The notes beneath the pieces were generated by a model. The model worked only from the letters and a program-made list of their open reading frames with translations, was not told where the DNA came from and made no database searches. DNA of 64,000 nucleotides from positions 62,001 through 126,000 of the forward strand of contig NZ_JAQTUH010000002.1 of assembly GCF_028710345.1 (NCBI RefSeq). Reading direction: 5' to 3'. The stretch's first letter is position 1, and every line of letters begins with the position of its first letter. This DNA is from Sulfuricurvum sp. (GTDB lineage: Bacteria; Campylobacterota; Campylobacteria; Campylobacterales; Sulfurimonadaceae). Positions 55,648 to 64,000 of the stretch are shown in pieces. Position numbers and translations under genes: made by a program.

Positions 55648-58600
55648 TTATGCAGGTATAACACCTAGCACCTGTATTCCTGTTTGAATCCAGAGATCAG
55701 GTGCTGTTGTATCACCCATATCATAGGTAAAATAATTAATTCCACCAATATTTTCAGTACCTATTTGGTAAGCAGGATTTGTCATGGTAACTGTATCGTT
55801 AGCATTTCCCGTAATATAAAGGGTATGATTTTCATTAAGAGAAAGCAGATTGCTAAAGTTTAAAATTAGGCTGTTGTGATCATTTGAATTATAATCTAAA
55901 CTAATTTTTTCAATGCTGGCTATTTTAGTATTGTCTATAGCGGTTAGATCTAGTGTGATTGAACTAGCATCTAATACTAGTGTATCCATTTCTGTACCTC
56001 CATTGATTTGCATGTGATGATCATTATTATCGCTTAATGAAGTGATATTTGATTCATTAAGAATCAAGGTATCATCGTATGCTCCTGAAAATAATACATC
56101 AGATCCCCCATTCCCTATTATCACATCGTATCCATACCCTCCAAGAATAATATCATTAGACGACGTACCAGTTAAGATATCGTTACCACTAGTACCTAAA
56201 ATATCTACCATGCCGGATAAAATAGATAATGTATGGGATTGGAGATTGCTAGCGTCAGTAAGTGCTTGTTGTCCATCTGTACGTGCACTATCAGCGATTC
56301 CATTGAGGGTAACAATTGTCGCTTGAGCTACATCAAGAGCTGTTTGTTCCATGGTAGTATCTTCGTTTGCGGCAACTGCTTTATCGTAGGCGTCTTGGAC
56401 AATACTGAGAGTGTTTTGAGCTTCCATGGATGCATATTGTATATCCATCATGTTTGATATCATGTTTGCATAATTTAGGGCTGCGTCTACAGCATCCTGA
56501 GCAGTGATATCCGCATCAACAAGGGTTTGAATATTATTGATGTTTATTGCATTTTGCGCTGTCGTTGCTGTAGCAAGTGCCGTAGTTGCATTATTTGCGA
56601 AATGGTTGTGCGTCATAGTGTAGTTTTGATTTGTCCCTTCGACTAGTATCTGTGTGTTATGTACATTATTTTGTGCATTATCCAGTGCAGATGCTACGAT
56701 TGCATCAGTTGCTGCTTCGGTTGCGGTTTGGAGATCAAGCGCTGCGGTAAGTGCTTGTTGTCCTGTTTGTTGTGCATTTATTTGCGCTACATGGACGCTA
56801 TCAACAAGTCCATTAGCTGTAGTGACTGCGCTGTGTGCTGCATCAAGAGCGGCTGTTTGTGTTGTGGTATCTTCGTTTGCAGCAACGGCTTTATCAAAGG
56901 CGTCTTGTGCCGTGTTAAGGGTATCATTAGCATACATTTGAGCTCTTTGAGCATCCATGAATGCCATCTCGAAAGCGAATCCATTAGCGATGTTGTTCGC
57001 TACGTACACTGCGTTTTGTGCAGCATTCTCTGCATCACTGAGGGTTTGGTTATTATTACTGCTAATCGCAGCTTGAGCCGCTTGAGCTGTAGCGAGTAAT
57101 GAAGTTGCAGCGTTTGCATAATCGTTTGCCATAGAGAGATCCATGTTGACCATCTCGGTAGACATTTGGGTGTTTTGTACCATGCTTTGAGCATTGGCAA
57201 GTGCAGATGCTACGATTGCATCAGTTGCTGCTTCGGTTGCGGTTTGGAGATCAAGCGCTGCGGTAAGTGCTTGTTGTCCTGTTTGTTGTGCATTTATTTG
57301 CGCTGCCATAACGCTATCAACAAGTCCATTAGCTGTAGTGACTGCGCTGTGTGCTGCATCAAGAGCGGCTGTTTGTGCTGTGGTATCTTCGTTTGCAGCA
57401 ACGGCTTTATCAAAGGCGTCTTGTGCCGTGTTAAGGGTATCATTAGCATACATTTGAGCTCTTTGAGCATCCATGAATGCCATATCGAAAGCGAATCCAT
57501 TAACGATGTTGTTCGCTACGTCCACTGCATTTTGTGCTGCATTCTCTGCATCACTGAGGGTTTGGTTATTATTACTGCTAATAGCTGTTTGAGCCGTTTG
57601 AGCTGTAGCGAGTAATGAAGCCGCAAAGTTTGCATAATCGTTTGCCATAGAGAGATCCATGTTGACCATCTCGGTAGACATTTGTGCGTTTTGTACCATG
57701 CTTTGAGCATTGGCAAGTGCAGATGCTACGATTGCATCAGTTGCTGCTTCGGTTGCGGTTTGGAGAACTTGTGCGTCACTTAATGCCTGCTGTGCTGCAC
57801 TTAGTGTTGCTTGTGCATTAGCAAGTGCAGTGTCTGCTGCACTTCTATTGTTACTTACAGGGGTTAAAAGTGCCATTATTGCAGTATTATCTGCATTCGC
57901 TTGATTCGCTTGATTTAGTGCGTTATAAACTGCATTTGCCGCTGTTATAGAATTGGCTTGGGCAGTTGTTGCATCGGCTACCAAGGTAGTTGCCGCTGTT
58001 ACATAGTCGGTCGCTTTTGCCACAGCATCGGCTGCAGTGCTTTCAGCTGTTGTTATGGTTGTATTATCACTATAACTGATTGCACCTTGTGTGCTCATTG
58101 CTGCAGTATATGCTATAGATACTTCATTTCCTTGTAAGCTGGCGAGTGTATACTCATCTTGTACACTATTAACGTTATTGATTGACTCGGTTAATGAATC
58201 AGCTGCAGCGGTAACGATACCTGCCAAGATCCCAGCCGTATCAATGATCACGCTGTTTCCCGAGACTAATGAGAGATTTCCTGCCGTATCCGCTGTGTAG
58301 AGCTTATAGGTACCGTCTATCAATCCTACCAATGACAATGTCGTATCGGTGTTGACTGTAGTGATGGTAACGCTGTTAAAAGTATTATTTCCTGCTGCAG
58401 TGATGCTTGCCATATTCGTAACACTTACCGTATCGTTGACGAGATACGCCATACCCACTTCAGTGCTTTGAACAGTGATATTCGCTGTACTCATAAGCGT
58501 TGCGGCGGTGAGAGTTGCTGCATCCGGTGCACTGGTGTCGACGATAAGAGTAGTAGGCTTTGCTACAATGGTACCATCAGCATTGAACTTTTGGACAAAT

Positions 58601-61600
58601 ATGGAGTTGTCCCCTTGACTATCGGTTCCATAAAACGTCACCACATACTCACCAGTAGTCCCCACCGAAGTGATTTGAGTACCTTGATCAGTACTATATG
58701 GCATATTGATTGCTTCGAGCATTACCATAGAGCCTTGTGTGGTTCCATTAGCATTGAACTTTTGGACAAAGATGGAGTAATCTGTTGGTGATGAGCTATC
58801 TTGCCCAGTAAATGTCACCATATACTCACCCATAGTCCCGACAGAAGTGATTTGAGGAGCAGAATCACTACCATCCGTTTTAGCGATTGCTTCGAGCTGT
58901 ACCATAGAGCCTTGTGTGGTTCCATTAGCATTGAACTTTTGGACAAAGATGGAAGTATCCGTTGGTGATGAGCTATCTTGCCCAGTAAATGTCACCACAT
59001 ACTCTCCCGTAGTTCCTACGGCGGTGATTTGAGGAGCAGAATCATTACCATTCATATTAGCGATTGCTTCGAGCTGAACCATAGATCCTTGTGTGGTTCC
59101 ATTAGCATTGAACTTTTGGACAAAGATGGAAGTATCCGTTGGTGATGAGCTATCTTGCCCAGTAAATGTCACCACATACTCACCCGCAGTTCCCACTGAA
59201 GTGATTTGAGTAGCAGTATCAGCATCATTCGTCATATTGATCGCTTCGAGCTGTACCATCAAGCCTTGTGTGGTACCATCAGCATTGAATTTTTGGACAA
59301 ATATCGAGTTGTCCCCTTGGCTATCTACTCCATAAAACGTCACGACATACTCTCCCGCAGTTCCCACTGAAGTGATTTGAGGAACAGCATCATTAGCATT
59401 CGTTTTAGCGATCGCTTCGAGCATTACCATCTTGCCTTGTGTGGTTCCATTGGCATTGAACTTTTGGACAAAGATAGAGTAATCCGCTGGTGATGAGCTT
59501 TCATACCCATAAAACGTTACCACATACTCACCCGTAGTTCCCACTGAAGTGATTTGAGGAGCGCTGTCCTGACCGGTCGCATTCCCATTCGCTTCGAGCT
59601 TTACCATAGAACCTTGCTTCGTTCCATTGGCATAGAATTTCTGTACATATATAGATTGGTCTGTTTGTGGTAACGTATCTTGCCCAATAAATGTCACCAC
59701 ATACTCACCCGCAGTTCCCACTGAGGTGATTTGAGAAGCAACGTCCAAACCGTTTGTTCTTCCAATCCCTTCGAGAATTACCATAGAGCCTTGCTTCGTT
59801 CCATCGGCATTGAATTTTTGGACAAAGATGGAAGCATCCGCTGGTGTTGAGTTATCATAGCCCGTAAACGTAACCACATACTCTCCGTTTGTCCCCACCG
59901 AAGTGATTTGAGGAGCAGAATCATTACCCGCCGTATTCAATATCGCTTCGAGCTGCACCATCGCATAGGCTCGATTATCACTTCCCATTTTAGAGATATT
60001 GCTATTACCTATGAGATCGTATTGTTTCACTAAAATATTTCGCGTATCGTAAGTTCCATCCGCCAACGTAATCGTATTTGAACTTCCGACATTCCAAGTT
60101 GTTCCTCCATCCGTTGAGAACTCCCAGTGATCGGTATCGTTAGCGAGACTAAGGATTATTGTAGGATTTGAGGTGATGGTATCGGTCGAACTGATACCGG
60201 TATCACTATTGACAAACCCTGATTGACTGATGAGTGTTGGTGCCGTGGTATCGACACTGATATCATAGGTAGTGGTCGTGGTGTTACCTGCCGCGTCAGT
60301 TGATACGGCACTCAAGGTCTCTGAACCTTCTCCCATTGCGGTGATTGCAGCAGCATCAAGAACGTAGCTCCAAGTTGTTGTGGTATCTTGGGTAACGGCA
60401 TGTCCGTTTAGTGTGGTTGTCGCATCTGCTGCGTTGGTACCTGTGAGGGTCACGGTTGCGGTTTGTTCTGCTGCACTGATGATATTGTCTGTTGCTACCG
60501 TATCGATGGTTGGTGCAGTTGGTGCTGTGGTATCGACGGTGAGTGTCGCTACTGTTCCTACCGATGTACCGTTGAGGGTAGCGGTAAATACTTTATCTGC
60601 CCCATCACCGGCATTTGCTAATGTTGCTGTCGATACAGCAACTGTAGCGTAACCATTTGTGATATCTGATGCAAGAAGTATATAGGAAACGGTTTGTTCT
60701 GTCCCTGAACCGCTTGCTGAGATAGTAAGAACTATTTCTTGATCTACTATTGCCTCTGAAGGAAGTCCAACTGCAACACTGATTCCTCCATCTGAAAGTG
60801 AATCAGTAGAATTTATCACACCATCTGCAAGTTCTCCTGTATGGTTTATGACAAGTGCATGGGTAGTATTGTAAAGAGTTGTCGCACTACTTAGTACACT
60901 ACTTGCGCTAGCAAGTTCTGCATTTGCATTAGTAAAAGCAGTATTGGCTGCTGTTTTTGCTGTGCTGGCATTATCAAGTGCTGTTTGTTCCTTGATAGTA
61001 TCTTCGTTTGCGGCAACTGCTTTATCGAGTGCGTCTTGTGCAACGATTAGTGCTGTTGTTGCATCGGCTTGTGCTATTGTTGCATCAGCTACTAAAGTCG
61101 TTGCTGCTGTTACATAGTCGGTTGCTTTTACTACGGCGGTTGCTGCGGTGCTCTCAGCTGTTGTCAAAGTTGTATTATCACTGTTGCTGATTGCAGCGTA
61201 TGCTGTGGTAGCAACTGTAAGGGCATCCGTTGCATCACTTTGTTTACTGTCTGCGTTCACTTGCTCATTACTTACGATAGCTTCTGAACTGCTTGCTACT
61301 GTTGCCGCTTGGGCTGCGTTATCCAGTGCATCGGCGACGATTGCATCGGTTATACTCTCAGTTTGAGTTTGGAGATCAGTTGCAACACTCAAGAGATTTA
61401 GAGCGTCTTTATTGATCGCCATCGCATTTACAGCTGTTGCATCCGCTGCTTGGTAGGTCGACATCGCCTGATTAAGAGCCGCTTTTTCTGCGGTGGTATC
61501 TTCGTTTGCGGCAACTGCTTTATCAAGTGCGTTTTGTGCAGCGGTTACAGCCACTTTGGTCATGCTCACGGCATCGCTTGCATCTGTGAGTGCTTGTGCT

Positions 61601-64000
61601 GTTGCAGCCACATATTTTTGAGCAATATCAACCGCCATTGCCGTTTCACTCTCGGCTTTTGTCAATGTAGTGTTGTCCGTAGTACTGATTGTACTTACTA
61701 CTGCTGCCGCGTTTGAAATCGCTGATGATGCAACTGATCCGATAGAGGATGCATTTGCTATTTCATTCACGGTCATAGCCGTTTTATTTTGAGCAGATGC
61801 TACGTCGTTTTGAGCAACGCTCAATGCATCGGCGACGATTGCATCGGTTATACTCTCAGTTTTAGTTTGGAGATCAGTTGCAACACTCAAGAGATTTAGA
61901 GCGTCTTTATTGATCGCCATCGCATTTACAGCTGTTGCATCCGCTGCTTGGTAGGTCGACATCGCCTGATTAAGAGCCGCTTTTTCTGCGGTGGTATCTT
62001 CGTTTGCGGCAACTGCTTTATCAAGTGCGTTTTGTGCAGCGGTTACAGCCACTTTGGTCATGCTCACGGCATCGCTTGCATCTGTGAGTGCTTGTGCTGT
62101 TGCAGCCACATATTTTTGAGCAATATCAACCGCCATTGCCGTTTCACTCTCGGCTTTTGTCAATGTAGTGTTGTCCGTAGTACTGATTGTACTTACTACT
62201 GCTGCCGCGTTTGAAATCGCTGATGATGCAACTGATCCGATAGAGGATGCATTTGCTATTTCATTCACGGTCATAGCCGTTTTATTTTGAGCAGATGCTA
62301 CATCGTTTTGAGCAACGCTCAATGCATCGGCGACGATTGCATCGGTCATTGCTTCTGTTTGATCTGCAACAGCTTGCGCCATACTTACTGCTTTTGATGC
62401 ATCCGCCTGTATTGCCAATGCATCAGTATATGCTTTATTGGATACAGGTGAATCTGCTACCGCAAGTGCATCTGCAGCTTTTGTAACTAATGTATCTGCC
62501 AGCTTACTGTACTCTATGGCTACAGTATAGGCAGTTTCTCCAGCTTTTTCAGCATTACTAAGAGTTGTATTGTCATTTGCAGTGATTGCATCTTGTGCAG
62601 TGATTGCAGATGTAAAAGCAGTCAGAGCATCGTTTCCTTTAGTTATTGTGAGGGTTTGAGTATCACTTACTTTACTATTAAGCCAATCAGATAGTGATAT
62701 GGTTTGAAGCGTTGCAGTTATCCCCTCTTGAACCATGATTTTAGTCTGAGTAGTCTCATCGGTATAGGTGATGTATCCCGATGGTGCATTGGTTCGTGTC
62801 CATGTACCATCGGTGAGGGTTAGGGTATCTCCTGTGTTACCGTTGATGGTAATGCTATGGTATCCACTCTCTAGGGTACTCATACTTTGGATATCGATAG
62901 TTGAGAGCTTTAGGTTGTTGTTTCCGTTAGCTGTAATATCGATGGTTTCGATATTTTGGAGACGAGTGTCTCCGATTTTTGTCAAGTCGAGATTGGCATA
63001 CCCTTCAAGCTTGAGGGTATCAATTCCTGCCCCTCCGTTGATGATGGAATTAACCATATCGGAGTTCCGTGTGATGATAAAGGTATCATCACCTGTTTCC
63101 CCGTTTAAGTGATCGGATCCTCCGTTACCTCTTAGGGTATCATTACCTACTCCACCGTTTAGGATATTATTTCCACTGTTTCCGATAAGGGTATCGTTGT
63201 ATGCACTTCCGGTTAGGTTTTCGATATTGGTTAGGGTATCTACTCCTGCTCCTAGTGTATCTTGGGCAGTAGTGATAGTAAGATCGACATGTACTCCGAT
63301 AGTTGCATTACCGTAGTTTGCGTTATCAATCCCCTCTCCTCCATCGAGTATATCATTACCTGCTCCACCTAGTAGGGTATCATTCCCTGCTCCACCGTTT
63401 AGGGTATCATTTCCTTTTCCACCGTTTAGGGTATTGTTTCCGCTATTACCGGTTAGGGTATCGTTCAAAGCGCTTCCGATAAGAGTATCGTTTGTGGTAC
63501 CGGCACTTGCGGTTAAATTTAAAAGTGTTGAGGTATAGTGTTCAACGCTTAGGGTATTACTCTCAATAGTTCCTGTAGTTGCCTCTAGGTTCCAGTCTCC
63601 TTTTAAACCTGTGAGATCGGTAGATGCTGCTATATCTGCATTGGTGTAGGTTGAGAGTGTCTGTATGAACTGCTCCCCTTTTTCCCCTTGGGCTACATCA
63701 CATCCGTACAGTAGAATATCCCCTTTAGTACTGAGGGATTGTCCGATTGTTTGAAGTTGTTCTTGGTAGCCATCTATATTCGTCTGATTGAGAGTTACAT
63801 TGCCCAGTGTTATACTTCCGCTCTCTCCGTGTGAAATGATATGCAAACTCTCTACATCATTGTATCCGCTGAGTATATTGGCTATTTGTTCTAGTCCATT
63901 TTTATCGGCTTCTAATACATAATACCTTGCACCACTCTCTAGGCTTGCGATTATTCGCTCTTGATCGGTTACTTTGCTATCGATGATGTAGAGGGGGGTT
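55648..64000 (-). CDS. Giant modular RTX/DUF4347 surface adhesin (N-terminus beyond window)
   Basis: At least 2783 residues; the frame is open to the right edge, where ...PLYIIDSKVTDQERIIASL... continues the DUF4347 domain, so a start at 63846 would be internal. Order from the N-terminus: DUF4347 (64000-63530; LHIISHGESGSI, LLYGCDVAQGEKG), RTX calcium repeats (63520-62990; GNDTLNGGAGNDTLLGG), four Ala-rich helical modules (62680-60850), Ig-like domains (60850-59970), eight 59-residue repeats (59970-58560), another Ig-like domain, four more helical modules (58200-56220), and a C-terminal RTX and beta domain (56220-55648). The layout fits type I secretion and surface display. No transporter genes are in view. 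Two internal DNA duplications show recent module growth. Confidence 0.88.
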   Translation of the reverse strand, partial: TPLYIIDSKVTDQERIIASLESGARYYVLEADKNGLEQIANILSGYNDVESLHIISHGESGSITLGNVTLNQTNIDGYQEQLQTIGQSLSTKGDILLYGCDVAQGEKGEQFIQTLSTYTNADIAASTDLTGLKGDWNLEATTGTIESNTLSVEHYTSTLLNLTASAGTTNDTLIGSALNDTLTGNSGNNTLNGGKGNDTLNGGAGNDTLLGGAGNDILDGGEGIDNANYGNATIGVHVDLTITTAQDTLGAGVDTLTNIENLTGSAYNDTLIGNSGNNILNGGVGNDTLRGNGGSDHLNGETGDDTFIITRNSDMVNSIINGGAGIDTLKLEGYANLDLTKIGDTRLQNIETIDITANGNNNLKLSTIDIQSMSTLESGYHSITINGNTGDTLTLTDGTWTRTNAPSGYITYTDETTQTKIMVQEGITATLQTISLSDWLNSKVSDTQTLTITKGNDALTAFTSAITAQDAITANDNTTLSNAEKAGETAYTVAIEYSKLADTLVTKAADALAVADSPVSNKAYTDALAIQADASKAVSMAQAVADQTEAMTDAIVADALSVAQNDVASAQNKTAMTVNEIANASSIGSVASSAISNAAAVVSTISTTDNTTLTKAESETAMAVDIAQKYVAATAQALTDASDAVSMTKVAVTAAQNALDKAVAANEDTTAEKAALNQAMSTYQAADATAVNAMAINKDALNLLSVATDLQTKTESITDAIVADALSVAQNDVASAQNKTAMTVNEIANASSIGSVASSAISNAAAVVSTISTTDNTTLTKAESETAMAVDIAQKYVAATAQALTDASDAVSMTKVAVTAAQNALDKAVAANEDTTAEKAALNQAMSTYQAADATAVNAMAINKDALNLLSVATDLQTQTESITDAIVADALDNAAQAATVASSSEAIVSNEQVNADSKQSDATDALTVATTAYAAISNSDNTTLTTAESTAATAVVKATDYVTAATTLVADATIAQADATTALIVAQDALDKAVAANEDTIKEQTALDNASTAKTAANTAFTNANAELASASSVLSSATTLYNTTHALVINHTGELADGVINSTDSLSDGGISVAVGLPSEAIVDQEIVLTISASGSGTEQTVSYILLASDITNGYATVAVSTATLANAGDGADKVFTATLNGTSVGTVATLTVDTTAPTAPTIDTVATDNIISAAEQTATVTLTGTNAADATTTLNGHAVTQDTTTTWSYVLDAAAITAMGEGSETLSAVSTDAAGNTTTTTYDISVDTTAPTLISQSGFVNSDTGISSTDTITSNPTIILSLANDTDHWEFSTDGGTTWNVGSSNTITLADGTYDTRNILVKQYDLIGNSNISKMGSDNRAYAMVQLEAILNTAGNDSAPQITSVGTNGEYVVTFTGYDNSTPADASIFVQKFNADGTKQGSMVILEGIGRTNGLDVASQITSVGTAGEYVVTFIGQDTLPQTDQSIYVQKFYANGTKQGSMVKLEANGNATGQDSAPQITSVGTTGEYVVTFYGYESSSPADYSIFVQKFNANGTTQGKMVMLEAIAKTNANDAVPQITSVGTAGEYVVTFYGVDSQGDNSIFVQKFNADGTTQGLMVQLEAINMTNDADTATQITSVGTAGEYVVTFTGQDSSSPTDTSIFVQKFNANGTTQGSMVQLEAIANMNGNDSAPQITAVGTTGEYVVTFTGQDSSSPTDTSIFVQKFNANGTTQGSMVQLEAIAKTDGSDSAPQITSVGTMGEYMVTFTGQDSSSPTDYSIFVQKFNANGTTQGSMVMLEAINMPYSTDQGTQITSVGTTGEYVVTFYGTDSQGDNSIFVQKFNADGTIVAKPTTLIVDTSAPDAATLTAATLMSTANITVQSTEVGMAYLVNDTVSVTNMASITAAGNNTFNSVTITTVNTDTTLSLVGLIDGTYKLYTADTAGNLSLVSGNSVIIDTAGILAGIVTAAADSLTESINNVNSVQDEYTLASLQGNEVSIAYTAAMSTQGAISYSDNTTITTAESTAADAVAKATDYVTAATTLVADATTAQANSITAANAVYNALNQANQANADNTAIMALLTPVSNNRSAADTALANAQATLSAAQQALSDAQVLQTATEAATDAIVASALANAQSMVQNAQMSTEMVNMDLSMANDYANFAASLLATAQTAQTAISSNNNQTLSDAENAAQNAVDVANNIVNGFAFDMAFMDAQRAQMYANDTLNTAQDAFDKAVAANEDTTAQTAALDAAHSAVTTANGLVDSVMAAQINAQQTGQQALTAALDLQTATEAATDAIVASALANAQSMVQNTQMSTEMVNMDLSMANDYANAATSLLATAQAAQAAISSNNNQTLSDAENAAQNAVYVANNIANGFAFEMAFMDAQRAQMYANDTLNTAQDAFDKAVAANEDTTTQTAALDAAHSAVTTANGLVDSVHVAQINAQQTGQQALTAALDLQTATEAATDAIVASALDNAQNNVHNTQILVEGTNQNYTMTHNHFANNATTALATATTAQNAININNIQTLVDADITAQDAVDAALNYANMISNMMDIQYASMEAQNTLSIVQDAYDKAVAANEDTTMEQTALDVAQATIVTLNGIADSARTDGQQALTDASNLQSHTLSILSGMVDILGTSGNDILTGTSSNDIILGGYGYDVIIGNGGSDVLFSGAYDDTLILNESNITSLSDNNDHHMQINGGTEMDTLVLDASSITLDLTAIDNTKIASIEKISLDYNSNDHNSLILNFSNLLSLNENHTLYITGNANDTVTMTNPAYQIGTENIGGINYFTYDMGDTTAPDLWIQTGIQVLGVIPA
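56691..57722. repeat. 516-bp tandem duplication in the adhesin gene
   Basis: Units 56691-57206 and 57207-57722 are in-frame copies of 172 codons with scattered substitutions (for example VDSV-HVAQ against VDSV-MAAQ). A third copy begins at 57723 and diverges after about 45 bp. Confidence 0.9.
58560..59970. repeat. Eight tandem 177-bp coding repeats (QITSVGT...SIFVQKFNADGT)
   Basis: Each unit encodes about 59 residues with the frame QITSVGTxGEYVVTF, then D-x-SIFVQKFNANGT and QGSMVxLEAI. Eight units are counted. Spacing of GTGATTTG between neighbouring units is 177 bp (59726 and 59903). They resemble FAQRFDA-type repeats of RTX proteins. Confidence 0.85.
61328..62323. repeat. 498-bp near-perfect tandem duplication in the adhesin gene
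   Basis: Units 61328-61825 and 61826-62323 differ at only two positions that I can see. Each is 166 codons. A third partial copy starts at 62324 and diverges after about 25 bp, so the boundary lies in the TDAIVADAL-encoding sequence. Confidence 0.92.

Noticed and set aside
56659-57615. Cys-rich open frames on the plus strand opposite the adhesin repeats
   Set aside because: They duplicate exactly as the adhesin modules do and are antisense translations of GCA-rich Ala codons.
55648-63846. Regularly spaced direct repeats resembling a CRISPR array
   Set aside because: Periods are 177, 498 and 516 bp, all in frame within one coding sequence, with no short repeat-spacer pattern or cas genes.
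63844-63846. TTG at 63846 as the start of the giant protein
   Set aside because: The frame stays open to the window edge and the upstream translation is a typical continuation of the DUF4347 domain.

Overview
The window looks like chromosomal DNA of a Campylobacterota bacterium (former Epsilonproteobacteria), most like the free-living Sulfuricurvum/Sulfurimonas group. The evidence is gene order and family type: pyrH-rpoZ-spoT-tyrS-(...)-amidase, a cbpA-hspR operon, argG-rplI-era linked to helical-shape peptidases, fliW/flaG/fliS flagellar genes, and a transformation-type secretion cluster arranged like the Campylobacter cts locus. The genus is an inference; there is no rRNA gene to confirm it.

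Layout. 1-2.7 kb (minus): edge of a STAS protein, a TonB-dependent receptor with a CSICG plug motif, and a small His-rich membrane-anchored protein. 2.8-8.5 kb: D,D-carboxypeptidase, a deoxyinosine-type DNA glycosylase, purH, then the heat-shock operon cbpA-hspR-ung behind a HAIR-like operator, with a CHAD protein converging on it. 8.6-14.6 kb: an M3 oligopeptidase with an EEP nuclease, a DUF502 membrane protein, and an unusual cytoplasmic trypsin-like protease/zinc-ribbon protein overlapped by an uncharacterised partner. 14.7-24.1 kb (plus): one tight seven-gene run, pyrH, rpoZ, spoT, tyrS, nitronate monooxygenase, amidase, cti.

24.1-27.1 kb is a very AT-rich accessory patch beside tandem tRNA-Ser(GCU) and tRNA-Gly(UCC) genes. 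It holds three poorly known genes, one resembling SLATT-type membrane effectors, and a probable frameshifted gene remnant. 27.4-34 kb: pyrF, yceI, valS, fliW and a UvrD-like helicase.

34-49.1 kb (minus) is an almost gapless 15-gene run from argG to a GspF protein. It joins arginine synthesis, an FTR-rhodanese fusion, L9, Era, two peptidoglycan trimming enzymes (Csd6/Pgp2-like and Csd4/Pgp1-like) and a complete inner-membrane/secretin/ATPase set of a type II secretion/MSHA-like machine related to the Cts DNA-uptake system. hslVU, which sits between rplI and era in Helicobacter and Campylobacter, is missing here. 49.2-50.3 kb: flaG-fliS and a possible FliT-like chaperone behind a good sigma-28 promoter. 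50.3-55.6 kb: MFS and MATE exporters with a small protein between them, a PAS energy-taxis-type protein, dapE, a thioredoxin-fold protein and ridA.

55.6-64 kb is one giant gene (at least 2783 residues, running off the right edge). It encodes a DUF4347/RTX surface protein, probably a type I-secreted adhesin. It is built from eight Ala-rich helical modules, Ig-like domains and an eight-copy 59-residue repeat, and contains two tandem DNA duplications, one almost perfect. The least-described parts of the window are the protease cassette, the tRNA-side patch and the modular adhesin.
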